NCBI GenBank assembly: GCA_015501595.1
Contig: JADNRX010000161.1
Location: forward strand, 53,465-117,464
Direction: 5' to 3'
DNA from: Hymenopellis radicata
Lineage: Eukaryota; Basidiomycota; Agaricomycetes; Agaricales; Physalacriaceae
Length of the DNA: 64,000 nucleotides
Positions 33,679 to 45,800 of the stretch are shown here, piece by piece (the stretch's first letter is position 1; each line of letters begins with the position of its first letter). The translations under genes were made by a program, and so were the position numbers. The notes beneath the pieces are model-generated. The model was given only the letters and a program-made list of their open reading frames with translations, searched no databases and was not told the origin of the DNA.

Positions 33679-33905
33679 TCAAACCAAACTTTCACGAATT
33701 CTAACACCAATATTACCATTCTCGTCAAGAGCGAACTTCGCGGTGTAACTTCCCCTACCGCCTCGTAATTCGCCACCAGAGGCTGCATCCGAGACGAGCT
33801 AGATAGATATGTTGTCCGTTATATCATTCAAGTTGTACATTTCCTTGACAACTTACCCGCTTATCCAACAAGGTCAGGTTCCAGATATCGCCGTTGAAGT
33901 GGGGG
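33679..33905 (-). pseudogene. Possible 3' gene fragment of unknown family
   Basis: Reading the minus strand, HFNGDIWNLTLLDKR ends at a GT donor. After an intron of about 58 bp the frame continues LVSDAASGGELRGGRGSYTA and KFALDENGNIGVRIRESLV to a stop at 33679. Codon appearance and splice sites look real, but an in-frame stop lies just upstream and there is no room for the rest of a gene before the F-box gene start at 33998. The family is not recognised. Confidence 0.25.
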
Positions 33906-33997
33906 CCAGTACTTCAGTACCAGTCAGGCACCGAATCATGTGATGGTTCTATTCCTCAACGCGGCTCCTTTCATGACCACCACCAACAACAACAACA

Positions 33998-35685
33998 ATG
34001 GCAAGTGATATGACATCTCTCCTCCCAGACGACGTCCTGGAGCGAATACTGCAGTGTTTGCCCGACTTTCGCACTCTGCGGGTGGCTGTTCTTGTATCTA
34101 AGCGCTTCTACGAAACATACAGCGAGCATCCCACGACAATTACGCGCAGAGTAGCATGGAACGTGGCTGGTCCCGCTCTGCCCCAAACTATGAGGCTTGT
34201 TCGACATCCAGTGACCAGACGTAGCCCTGCCAATGACGATGAAGACAACGACAACGAGGGCTCCGTACCGTTTGACTTTAACGTCGATGCATCCGTCGAA
34301 ACGACAGATGGCCCGCCTCTTACGGTACAAGAACAAGATCAACTCACTGTCTTTGCTGAATGTGCCAGGAAACTCGAGGATGTCTTCAGTTTCAGGTGGG
34401 CCAGTGGAGAGTCGCGACATTCCACCCTACACGCAATAAATCATTTTTCGTAGGTACAAAGATCGCTCGTCCAAGACAAGCAAATTGAACTCGATGGAGT
34501 CATGGCGCCTCCGACGTGCCGTGTTCCGTTTGAATCTCTATTCCCGAATCTTCAATATATCGATGTATAAGACGACCAATATGGAGGTTGACGAGGACGA
34601 ACAGGTGGAATCCGAATATCGAAAGGACTTGTCAGCCAAACAAGCGTTTTTGGTTGACTTCTTTCCCGAAGAACTGGTGGAGCTCTATGCAGTCAGCCTC
34701 TTTCTTCTGGACATTGCGGACTGGGCATCCTACTGTGGAACAGGACATATGGACTGTATGTGTCGCATTTTTGAAGATCCTAGCCTATCTTACCCACTGA
34801 TCTTCAGCATCGATACTGTGTCGCGACATGACGCTAGCTGTTGGACCTCAAAGGATATTGGAAGCTTACGAGACTGGTTCATTTACCCCGATATCAGACC
34901 AAGCAGACGAAGACCTGAATGGAAATGTGTTTGATATTGAAGAACAATTTCTGGAGGGATACCTCTCGATACCGTTGACTTCGATTTGGGAACGACGAAA
35001 GGTCACACCGCCCAAGCTGCCGACCGAACTTGACAACACAATCTGGTACTCCATTTTGGGAAATGTTCAAGAACATGACACATGTGGGTTCTCCAAGTTC
35101 ACTTGGATCCTAATGTGTATTAAGATATTTCATAGGCACGCTGTGTAATCATGCGAAGGGAATCAACATATGGAACGAGTCGAGTAAGAACGTCCTTGCA
35201 TCTCCCGGCCATTTCATTGAATGATCTTAGATTGGGACTACCTGCAAGGCTCTCCCGCATTCAACATAGTCAATCTGCACCGTCTACTCATGGGAAGGCT
35301 TCGGGACACCCAGCATATAACCAACCGCCTGCACACCGAATGCAGCAAACTCGCCGTCCCGTCGACATCCCGCTTTCTGTCCCGGCTGATTGCTCAGATG
35401 TTTTCCTTGAAAACGTCCAACTACGATGCATGGCAGAACGTCGATGATCTGATCTGCACGGAGTGCTTGCAACAGTTCATCACAAGCCATCTGCATCTCT
35501 GGCTTCTCGCGACGATGCGTTCAGCCGGGGATCCTGTACAGGACGACTGTTGGTACGGGTACAATTGTCGGACCCAAGTGCACAACTTGACGCATGCTAC
35601 AAAGCTTAACGTGAGTGTGCTTCTTCGAACGTTTTTCCGAAGTGACACGCAATATTAATAGCATCTTTGCGCGCCAACGCGGTAG
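33998..35685 (+). CDS. F-box protein, six exons
   Basis: Exons 33998-34395, 34454-34755, 34808-35083, 35136-35183, 35231-35610 and 35662-35685 join in phase to 475 residues. The F-box is N-terminal (LLPDDVLERILQCLPDFRTL, then RVAVLVSKRFYETY). WRLRRAVFRLNLYSRIF, the conserved tail with WYGYNC and the last exon LCAPTR are typical of an Agaricomycete F-box group. It lacks obvious LRRs, unlike the F-box genes at 21-31 kb. It is a presumed SCF ubiquitin-ligase adaptor with unknown target. Confidence 0.8.
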
Positions 35686-35846
35686 AAGTTCTAAATTCAC
35701 AAGGTAGTGTTGTTCTACTACCTTCCTTCCTTCGTCAAGGGAATGCCATTCGTGAAACTTTGCTAATAGTACGCCAGAGCGGCGGACTGAATACGTTATC
35801 GTAGGGTAAGGCATTAATTGTTTTTGTTCATTACACAAGCACAATA

Positions 35847-38800
35847 CTAGTAGACGTCCTGTTCGACCCTGTCATTGCGAGTTGGCCTTGAAATCTGCGC
35901 GCGCATCCTGGGGGCGCAAGTCAGCACCTGTACGGTTTCACAAAAACGTTCTAACCCACCTCGAATTCGTTGGGCCATGGTATATAGTTCAATGGCGGTG
36001 GCGCACCTTGGCAACCCTCGATATCCCATTTGAGCGTAGCCGCAATAGTATGCAATGAGTATGAGGGTACGTTTCTGACCATGCGTCCTCCCAACCCAAC
36101 GTGAATGGTATGATAGTGGCTAGAATACATGTCAATCGCTTGTGGCGACAGCGAAAAGGAAATGAGGTCATCAAGACAGCGGAGCCAGTGATCGCCATGG
36201 ACAAGTTTCGCTAGTTTCCATAATTTAGACTGTTGGTTTACATCGGAGAGAAGCAGAGCCTTGCAAATTGTCGACAAATTGGTAGGTCTGCTAAGGTCCT
36301 CCAAAGCACGTTTGTAGACATCCGGATCGTGGGGTTCTAAAACAGCTAAACCGTCAATGTAGGAAGCGGCCAAATATCCTGTATCACGGATTGCCCAGAG
36401 ATGAAGTGGGTGAACATCTGGGTGCTTCCTAGCACTCCAGGCCCACCCAAATTCAATAGTGGTGGAAAGGCCATTCAACCAGGAGCGTCCGAGAAGCCCG
36501 GAGTAAACGCATTCTATGGCGGCAGAGTGACTCCCATCTACCGAGTTTGACCGAAGCAGATACGAGAGGACATTGCTGAAAATCTTGACGGTGTTATCGG
36601 GCCCTTGGAAGGCAACATGTAGAACTTTCCGGCCAACCTCTTCGCTGAGCCAGGAGAAATTGTGCCCCTGGGTTCCAACCTGGTGGAGGTGCGAATTGAG
36701 GCCCTTGAAGACGGTCAGGACAACGATACTCTCATCTTCCGACGTTATGATCGAGCCAGTCCCGAACGCATCTGAGCGCATCACGTTCTGAAGCGCCTTT
36801 ATGGTAGCCATTGCCAAGTCGACACTTCGATGGCGGAGAGGAGTACGAGGAACGATGGTATACTCGCAGACGGTATTCAAAAGGTGACGGAAGAGAGATG
36901 GCAGCTTTTCAAGGAGGAACGCGTCATCGGCAACCCATGTCCTATGCAGAGAGGAAGTCCGTTGAATAGACGGAGTTTGGATCATACAAAGAAGCAAGAA
37001 CATATCGTCCGGCAGATTGTGCGTGTGGGCTTCGGGTGAGCGCACTGCGGTACGGAAACCAACATGCTTCACCCATTGCAGAACAGACGGAAACATATGC
37101 TCTGACAACGCAGACCCAAAATGGCAGCCTTTCGAACGAGGTTCATAAGAATCGACGACCAGCGAAGGCATGGAGCCTTGGAGAGGGAATGTCACAAGCC
37201 GCTGTTTCTTTCCATCGCAGTCAACCCGGTTGCAGTCATGTAATGATTTGACGATGCATCTCAAAAGCTCTGACCAAAGTCGCGAAGGCGTATCGTGGTC
37301 TATTTCGAGCCACCAAGTACCTAAACTCAAGGATGTGGCAAATATTTTGCCCCAGAGAAGAGCATCCAGGCAGGTCTGGCGACGGACGTTATCGATAAGG
37401 TTTTCTTTGATGAGTTTTATCGCCGCCACCGGATCGCGGCAGCATGATGCATAATAGCTTGGCTCCTGACAACTCGTAGAGAGCGCAGCTTGGGGGTCCT
37501 GCGTTTCAAAGCGCAGAGCGGCACGTTCAAACCTCTCAAATCGGTCGACAGGCTGGTCGGGATGAAAGTGTTCGTTTATCGCTTTCACGACAGAAATACC
37601 CTCCGGCCCCGACCGGCCGATAAATGGAACACTGGAAAGAGGCAGACCACTGAGGGCCTGAAGGATTATGCTTTGCACTGAAAGGTTTGGTGTTGTGTTG
37701 AAAAGACAGGCTAGCGACGACACGTCGAGAACGTCGGCTTGACGTTCAACCATTTCAAGCTCGATGTCGGGCAATGAAGTAGGTAGTATAGACGTATGTG
37801 TACGCTGCGGATCAAAGAAACTCGCATATTGCTGGCGGATGAAGATAAACGCGGCAAAGGAATGAATGGAGAGTGGCGTCTTGTATGCGCAATCCGGATA
37901 GAATACCGGGAGTATGTTGGTGACAGAGTACACACCAAAAGCACCGGTAGCGATGATCGACATGTGCACCGCCATGACAGTGCTCAAAGAGCAGAGGTAT
38001 ATGACAAGACCAATAAAAAAGAGCCCCAATGCAGCGTGCATAAGGACCGGAAGAAGCTCTATGAGGAGTGGGACGTGCCACTTCTTGAGAGCCTTATAGC
38101 GGAAATGTCGAACACGGCAGCGATTGCGAGGAGAGCCTGCAGACGCGACGGAGATATATTGATGAATCCATTGTTTGGCCAAGACAGCAAGTAACGTGGT
38201 GGACAAACTAAGCCCAAGGCTCATGAACCAGAGTCCATTCACCCAAAAGTCGGATGCTTGGAGCTGGAAAGACGTGACAGCCGGGGGCACAGCGTCAACT
38301 GCCTCCGCTCCATGAACCATAGCCCGCTGGACTTTGACCATTTCCGATATGAGTGAGTTCGTAACTTGAGCAAGGTCCACTCGTAAGGACTGGCAAGTCG
38401 TTGTAACAAACGTCGTTACAACACCAGAGAAAAGCGCGGCCTTCGTTCAAAGATGAGCATAGGAGGACATGATGGTGCAATAGGACTTACGAAAACAAGA
38501 AGCATGTCCAAACCTTCGCGCCAACCAGCGACCATCTCAATATCAATCTGCGTAGCCTCATCTCCATACACGCGCCAAACCCTAGCTTTCGGGGACCATT
38601 CCTCGTATATAGGGTCGGGCGCGTATTTCTGCTCATAATCGAAGGGGTCGTGTACAGCTACGCGAGACATTGAAGACACTGAGAGCCATGCAAAGTAGAT
38701 TGAACGTACTTGGTCTGGTCTGAGACGGCGGCGAGGAACTAAAGCCTGGAAGGGTCGATGTGTTGTTGTTGCCAGTTGCGCTTATTGGGACACTTGAAGT

Positions 38801-38893
38801 TGAGACTGGTCGACTAGTCATCGGGCTGCATCTTGGCAGGCCTGAGATGAGAGGTGGGGGCAGTAAAGGTGCTATGTGTGGCGGTATGGACAT
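35847..38893 (-). CDS. DUF6535 multi-pass membrane protein
   Basis: Four exons (38893-38710, 38678-38491, 38440-35960, 35927-35847) join in phase to 977 residues. The DUF6535 module reads YEQKYAPDPIYEEW, VWRVYGDEA, then four hydrophobic segments: LLVFAALFSGVVTTFVTT, FWVNGLWFMSLGLSLSTTLL, LLPVLMHAALGLFFIGLVIY and MSIIATGAFGVYSV, with AVLAKQWIHQYISV between. This is a large Agaricomycete family of unknown function. The 700-residue C-terminal region is helical and not recognised. The start at 38893 adds a Ser/Pro-rich cytosolic N-tail; an alternative start is the Met just after the first splice. Confidence 0.85.
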
Positions 38894-39854
38894 GATGGTA
38901 TGGCTTTAGACTCTGAACGGTAACAGGGAACGGTCGGGTTCTGGGAAGACGGACCGAGGATCCCGGTTACTGTACCCGGTAAGTGCGGCGTGGTGATTGA
39001 ATCAGAATGCAGCTGCTACAGCATGCCGGCTGGCAGTCGACTGACAGTCGACTGCCAGCCGACTGCCACTGAATGGCCCTTCAGGCTTGTTGGAATACCC
39101 CTTCAGGCTCGTTGGAATGCCTCTTCACGCTCATTGGAATCCCTCTTCACGATCGTTGGAAGACAGGTTCACGACCTCTCCAAAGCACCTTCACCAGTAC
39201 AGAATCACCGTACAGTCTAACTGCAATACACCCTCATAACTGTTACAGTTATATTCATAGTGTTGCTGTCTCCATACTAGCCTCTAATCGTTGAATATCA
39301 CTTCACAACCACTCGAATGAGCGTTTATGAAGCTTCCACCTCCCGTTCACGGTATTTCCAGTTTACAGGTATCCCAGCTTTTCCGCTCCTCCTGTAGTGA
39401 TGTTCCACCTACCCTTCATGGCTCTTCCAGTATACCTTTAGGCACTTTCATTCTGATTTTCTTCAGCTCTCTTGTAGTACTTCTCGAATACCCTTACAGG
39501 ACTCTTTGAATGCTCCTGTATCAGTATTCCTACCCAGCTATTCAGCAACTCCTGTAAGCCTTTTGGAATCAGCCTTCACTGATGCTTGATGCTCCTATAG
39601 GTATCTTCGTCATTACACCTTCACGTAGCTTCCAATTCTCCTGTAGTACTATTCAGCGACTCCTGTAAGCCTTTTACAAGCAGCCTTCAGTAACGCTTAA
39701 TGCTCCTATAGGTATATTCACCATTACACCTTTACGTAGCTTCCAATTCTCCTATAGTACTTTTCAGCAATACTCTTTCATGTCTGTCTACGTACGTCAA
39801 TGATATGACTCATTGCTTACAAACTTTATTTTCCCACTCTCTCCTCTTACCACT
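38894..39854. repeat. Palindromes and degenerate tandem repeats before the KDZ gene
   Basis: At 39029-39059 lies a perfect 15+1+15 palindrome (arm GCTGGCAGTCGACTG). From about 39060 to 39190 a degenerate 25-27-bp unit repeats (CTTCAGGCTCGTTGGAAT). From 39541 a 111-bp unit is repeated: 39541-39651, 39652-39762, then a partial copy from 39763, each starting TTCAGC. No gene is seen. This could be the subterminal region of the transposon that begins here. Confidence 0.7.
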
Positions 39855-42800
39855 ATGCCTATTTCTATTCATGAATTCGCCTCAGCACTTGGAGATCAGC
39901 CATGCGATATCCAGACTGCATCTCTCATGCTTTGTTTGCTCAAGCGAATCTGGAATCATCTACAAGCACAAAGCATAACAGATTCAGAATCTCTTCCTGA
40001 CAACATCATCGATTTCCTTCAACATTCTCTCAAACTAGAGCATTCACATACTATACAAACCCTTTGGATATCCCTTCGTCATTTGGTTCCTCAATGGGAT
40101 ATTTCACCCTCATTCAATCAGGAGGTTGATGATTGTTTTCGACAATATGGAACACCATCAAATCTTGGTTCGTTCTTGACTTTCCTCATTCAACAGTACT
40201 CAGACTAATATTTACACCTTTTCAGCTGCTCATATGCTTTATCCTCCCTACACCCATTGTCAAAATGATCAGTGTAACAATCGAAAACTTGGAAAGCCGT
40301 CGCTCAGTGAAGCTCGCTTATATACACTTCATCGTGGTGTTCTTCCTATCTATAACGTCTCATATTACTGTCAAAGTAACTGCTTTTTGATTCTCTCTTG
40401 TTTATCATTCTAACTTCATATATTCAGAGTGCTTTACACGCTATCATCCTACATATAGCGTCACCAATGCTTCCAAATCTAAAGAAGCTATACGTCATTT
40501 CTATCCCCACATCTGGAAATGCCTTCTGGCTACATAGAGCTCCAGGAGAAAGGCATTTCTACAGTAGTTCCCATTTACTATATGCACTACCAGGCAATAT
40601 GGGAGGGTACAGAAATCAGAGGCATGTGCGAAAATGATGGTGTTCGGCAACAATGCGGTGATATCGGATTGTAAGCCGTGGAATGTTCCGCGTAGGGCTA
40701 TAGCACCCGTAGACCTGCAGCGTGTTTTCCTTCCACCATCATATCCCTGCCGCAAGTCGACCGACCACACGGATCGCTTTTTTTCTTCTTCAAGTCCGTC
40801 TTCCCTATAACTACAAACTGGAAACGGACTTGATTCCTGCGGATGCCCCATCGTTGTTGCCCAATCCAAGGCGGATTGCCAAGTTGAGTTCATGCACAGA
40901 CACCGTCTAGTACCATACTGGTTGCTTGACTGAGCCTCCCGGTGAGTCTTGCCATCATTCTTTTACCACTGGCTTTGCTTACTGACCTCATCACCAAGCT
41001 TTCACATTCTCGGCGGCGTTTCTCGCGGGCTCACCATCGCCAAACGGATCAACCTTGCGATGGACTCGATAAATGTTCTGCGACCACCTCGCCACCTGCT
41101 CGCATACTTACCTATCGTATTGTCGTTGCCGTAGTATTGTCGTCTCCACCAGTAGCATCATCATCCCCACCTGTCGTGTCGTCGTCTCCACCAGTAGTCG
41201 TCTCGTCGTTACCATACATCTATTGTCAATGAATTATCTTCAAACTCTCCATGTGCATATTCCGAGTTCGCTATCCTATCCTGTGCAACCAGAGTCTATC
41301 TGCTCGTGTCCACTGAGCATTGCTGGTGGCTGCAACGGGGCACCAGCGAGCATTTTCGACAGAGGATCCCCAGACCCCCAAAATTGATATCATACAAATG
41401 GCCAGTGGAGCTCTGTAGCACGGTACACCCATAGAACTATAGTTAGGTAGTGACAGGTACGGTGTTCTACTGTAGAAAAGGCCATTCTACGGAGTGCTAT
41501 GTAATGGGGGTCGATCTACGAGCACTATGAGCACTATCACACTACGGTAGCGCTACATAGACGGTATGCATTTTCCAGATGCAACAAGGTCCCTTCATTC
41601 ATGTAAACAAGACGGTCTTTGTAGAAGATAGTTTGTGTCAGTTTTTTGAACAACAGATTTGTCATTCCCAGTGCGTCTTTCTCTATTGATTTTTATTCGC
41701 ATTTTTTGATCAGGATCTGTAGCTCTTCTTCAACGATTCTTGCTCGTGTCTATAACCTCACTCAAGGCCGTATGGCCACTCCATTATCATCCAAGCTATC
41801 CCCTGAAATTACTCAGGATATTGTTCTTGAGGCCTTCTTTCTTCATGCTCTTCTTCGCCGTTGTCAGTACGATAATATCTTACTCTCTGTCCCTCATTGC
41901 GGTGATCAAGCCCATCGACTGGATGCAGCATTAGATGTAGCTAATCGACGTATGGCTGCCACTGGACAACCACAGTATGGTCATGCTTGTAATCGCTGTA
42001 TGAAGGTTGTTAAAGATGAGAACGGCAATCCTAAGGGTAAGTAGGATTAATTGAGCTATTCTCCATCAGGAAAAGGGTTATGGGCTCTGAGACTGCTGCA
42101 GTCAACCAGAGGTCCCATAGTCAACTTGAGAATACTAAGACAGAAAGTTTATCAAGTAAACTTTGGAGAAGGTTCGGCGGGACCGATCCTCTCAAGTTAA
42201 CTCAGGGTAACTGGAAGTGAACTCATGCTGTCCTCAGGTAGACTTATCCCATCACCAAGTTCACTTAAGTAAGCCACAAGAGGCTCCTACTTCCTTCTGG
42301 TTGTTCGAAGAGTACAGAGATCATGCAAAACAAGCAATAATGCCCTCAAGATCTGCAAAGAGAGCACAAAGAGCAGCATTTCATTCACTTATACACAACA
42401 TAGAATAGTGCTATTACATAGCATACATATAATATCATGCATCGTCGTCATCCGATTGGTGTGCTTGCGGCCGGGAGTGGTTTCGGTGGTTGTCCACGTT
42501 GGCATGTACACAGGTCGCGTTGGATTGATGTTGCAACAAAGACTTCGATACTGGGAGCATTGTTGTTTCGAGGCGCAGCACTGCAAACAACAGGTGAACT
42601 GAGTGGTGACAGGAAGAAAGCATTTTGACACGTACAAAGAAAGATAAACCAATCTTCGCGTGACGTTGACGTGGCCTTCAGGCGCAATGGACACGGTTGG
42701 TGCCCAAGTCGTCCGCTTGGCGTCATCTTTGTTCGTTGGTGTCGTCCTCTCCGGTCGTTGGTGTCGTCCTCGCTGTCGTAGCTGTTGTCCGTCAAAAGAG

Positions 42801-45800
42801 GAGCGCGCTCAGTTCCACCGTGGTCGTCTCATTCTAGCGTCATAGTGCTTTGGATGCTAAGGGTGATGGCGACAACACTGAGGGTGCTTACATTCAGTCA
42901 GCGTCGGTAATACAATGAATGAAAACCTGACCGGTAAGGAACCAGTTGCGGGAGTGGATGTTGAGCAATGGTGGTACGAGGAAAGAGAGTATCCTCGCCG
43001 TCGGGGTTAATCGTCTTCGCCCGTCGTGATGGGTCGTCCTCGTGCGTCGTAATGGGCGTCCTACCCCAATGTGTTGTCGCCGTCCTGTATAAGTGTTGTC
43101 GTCGTGGTGCGGGGTAGTGGTCGCGTTACATGGTCATGGTCCACCCTCGTCGGTGATGTCCTCCTACATAGTTCTTGACATTCGAGCATAGTAGCCGCCG
43201 GGGGGTTGGTGTCGTACGTTGCCGTCAACGTCGTCATTCCTCATATTCAGCTTCGTCATCGTCCTTCGCGGAGGGGTCGGCGGCATTGGATGTTCCTCGC
43301 AGTAGCCATTGTCGTCCGTTAAGTGGTGCAAAATCAGTGGGATTGGCTCCGCAGCTCATAGCAGCATCGTCCTCCGTCGGGAGCCAGTGACAGCGGTCCA
43401 GACTTATCGGCGTCTTCCGCGTTTGAGAGCAATGCCCGTGTTGCTGGCGGCGTCGTCGTCGTTTTTGTCCATATGTGCGGGGTCGTCCGTACTTGCGTGC
43501 ATCGTCGGTCATACTTGATAGCATCGTCTGTATGTGCGAGCGTGAGTGGTGAGTGAGCGGGAGAGACGCGGCAGAGATGGTGGTGGTACTGGGGAACGAA
43601 TGGTAAGTGATCGGAAAACGAAATATCAACTTACATGTGATGTCTACGTGGCATTCAGAATCACTGGCTGGACTTGGAGCTGGGGAGAAAAGAAGCCTAG
43701 CCGTAAAATGAGTGTCAGCACAACGTGAGGACGATGGTGAACATGATGGGCTTGTCAATGTCTGAGAATGGTAACTTGTCCAGCGAAGTAGGAAGACCTT
43801 ATGCCCAACCATGGGCTCACAAAGCCCTGCTCAAGGTCGGCCTGGCTTTACGTGGGCCCATGCTTGGGCGTCGTGTCGCGTGTCGTGGTTGTGGCAGCAC
43901 TAAATCTCCGTTTAGCACCAATACAATAAGCAAAAATAAGAACGCACCGCGCAATGCTGCCCGTCTGCAGACGGAGTAGCATCCATCCCCCCCAGCCCTT
44001 GCTTGCGGTTGCAGCGGGGCGTAATGTTCTTCGTCGCCGACTACCGACGACGCCCTCCGTGATGGAGCACTGCCTGGGCCGAACAGGGCTTACATTGTGG
44101 CTGCCCAGCCATTCATTCAGGAAATTATTGCGACTGATGATGGAGAACGAAGAGACGGCGAGTGATCAACCAAAAAGGTGCCAGTGGTGGTGGTGGAAGA
44201 ATAAGTTATGTCGACGTCCGAACAGTGCTTGATCACTGTTCGGATCGCCGGGCCTGGTCTCCGCTGCATCGTACTACGCGTCGTAGACATCGAACGGCAG
44301 TACATGGCTATACAAGAATGCAAGAAATATGATCATGGAAACTCATTTAACGTCTGACAGAAATGTTTCAGCTACTGACTTACCGCAGTATACTAGACTC
44401 TATGAACGGTTGACAAGTAAGTGTGCTATCTTCTTGTTAGCCCAAAAAAAAGCCAAAAAATAAAATACTCTAAACTACGTTGGGAACCCGTTCCGCCATA
44501 TGCGAAGTCTTAATTCGCTTCCGTCGCGGTGCTGGAGGCTGGAGACTGTGATGGTATACTATCTATGTAAGCTTAATCCTGTGTTTGCGTGCAGTATTAT
44601 TCATAAAAAATTATTGCAGCACATAATATAGCTATACTGCATGATACTCCGATGCTCAAATTACCACTCCGAGCCCGTCATCGCCGTCCCGAGCGTCGTC
44701 GAGCTTGTTCTGTTTGTGATCGGATGACCGATCCGAACCATCCGGACAGCGATCGAAGTCGTCCTCTCTCCTTCCTACCACCACCGTGTTCCTCATCTCG
44801 ACGCCTCATACCCTGAAATGCCTCCTGCACCACACGTGCGCTTTCCTCTTCGCGAAAACAAGCCGAAAATCGCCCGCCGTGTAAGCCCAAGACGACTGGC
44901 AGCAGCAGATTGTTCGAAACGGCGAGTTGAAAGTTCGGATTCTCTACAGGCATTTGCAACCGACTTGTAGTCGTTGCACAGTATCAGGAAGACCGATTCT
45001 GCATCGTCTTCTATGGTCATGGAGACCGACTTTGTGTTGTCTCCCTCTGACCCAACACTGACAGATTATCTGCGGGCTTGAAGATTCCCGGCAGCCCCGC
45101 TGGACGCGTAAGCCCTCCAACGAGGCTGCAAATCTTTAATGACAATGATAGTGACCCCCGCGGGGTACAGAATTCGCAATGACGCCGTGCTGTTGGCTGC
45201 AGGCGGCGCCGTCAAGGTGCGTGTTTTTTCCTCATTCTACTTTAGTACTGACTTCTGCTCGATTCTACAGCTGCACATCGACCACCAACACTATGAGCGC
45301 ATCCCCACGACGACGACAAGCCCACCACCACGTCCAGAGCACGGCGACGACGATGACATCTGTGGCATGACGCCACGACTCGGACCACGACCCCGACACG
45401 GCAGCGACGACGCCGCGACTATCCACCCCAACAACTGCTCGACCACCACGACACGTCACCATGGCGACGACCAGGACACCACGAAGATGGAATTTGACGC
45501 TGCTTTGCTGACAGGGATCGTCGCAAGGTGCGTGTCTTTCTTAATGTATTTTATTACTGACTCACTCTCAATTCAGGACCACGACTACGACGGACCCACG
45601 GTGGCACGGTTATCACCATGCCCACTGGCAGCACGATGACCACTACGACGAGTCACCACAACCATCAAGACAGTATGCAGATCTCGATCTGTGGACGACT
45701 CTGATTGAGGTGTGGGCACCACCAACGGCCCCGATGAACGCGTAAGCAGGCTGGGACACACACACTGCCACACAGGACGACTGGCGACGATATGCTACAT

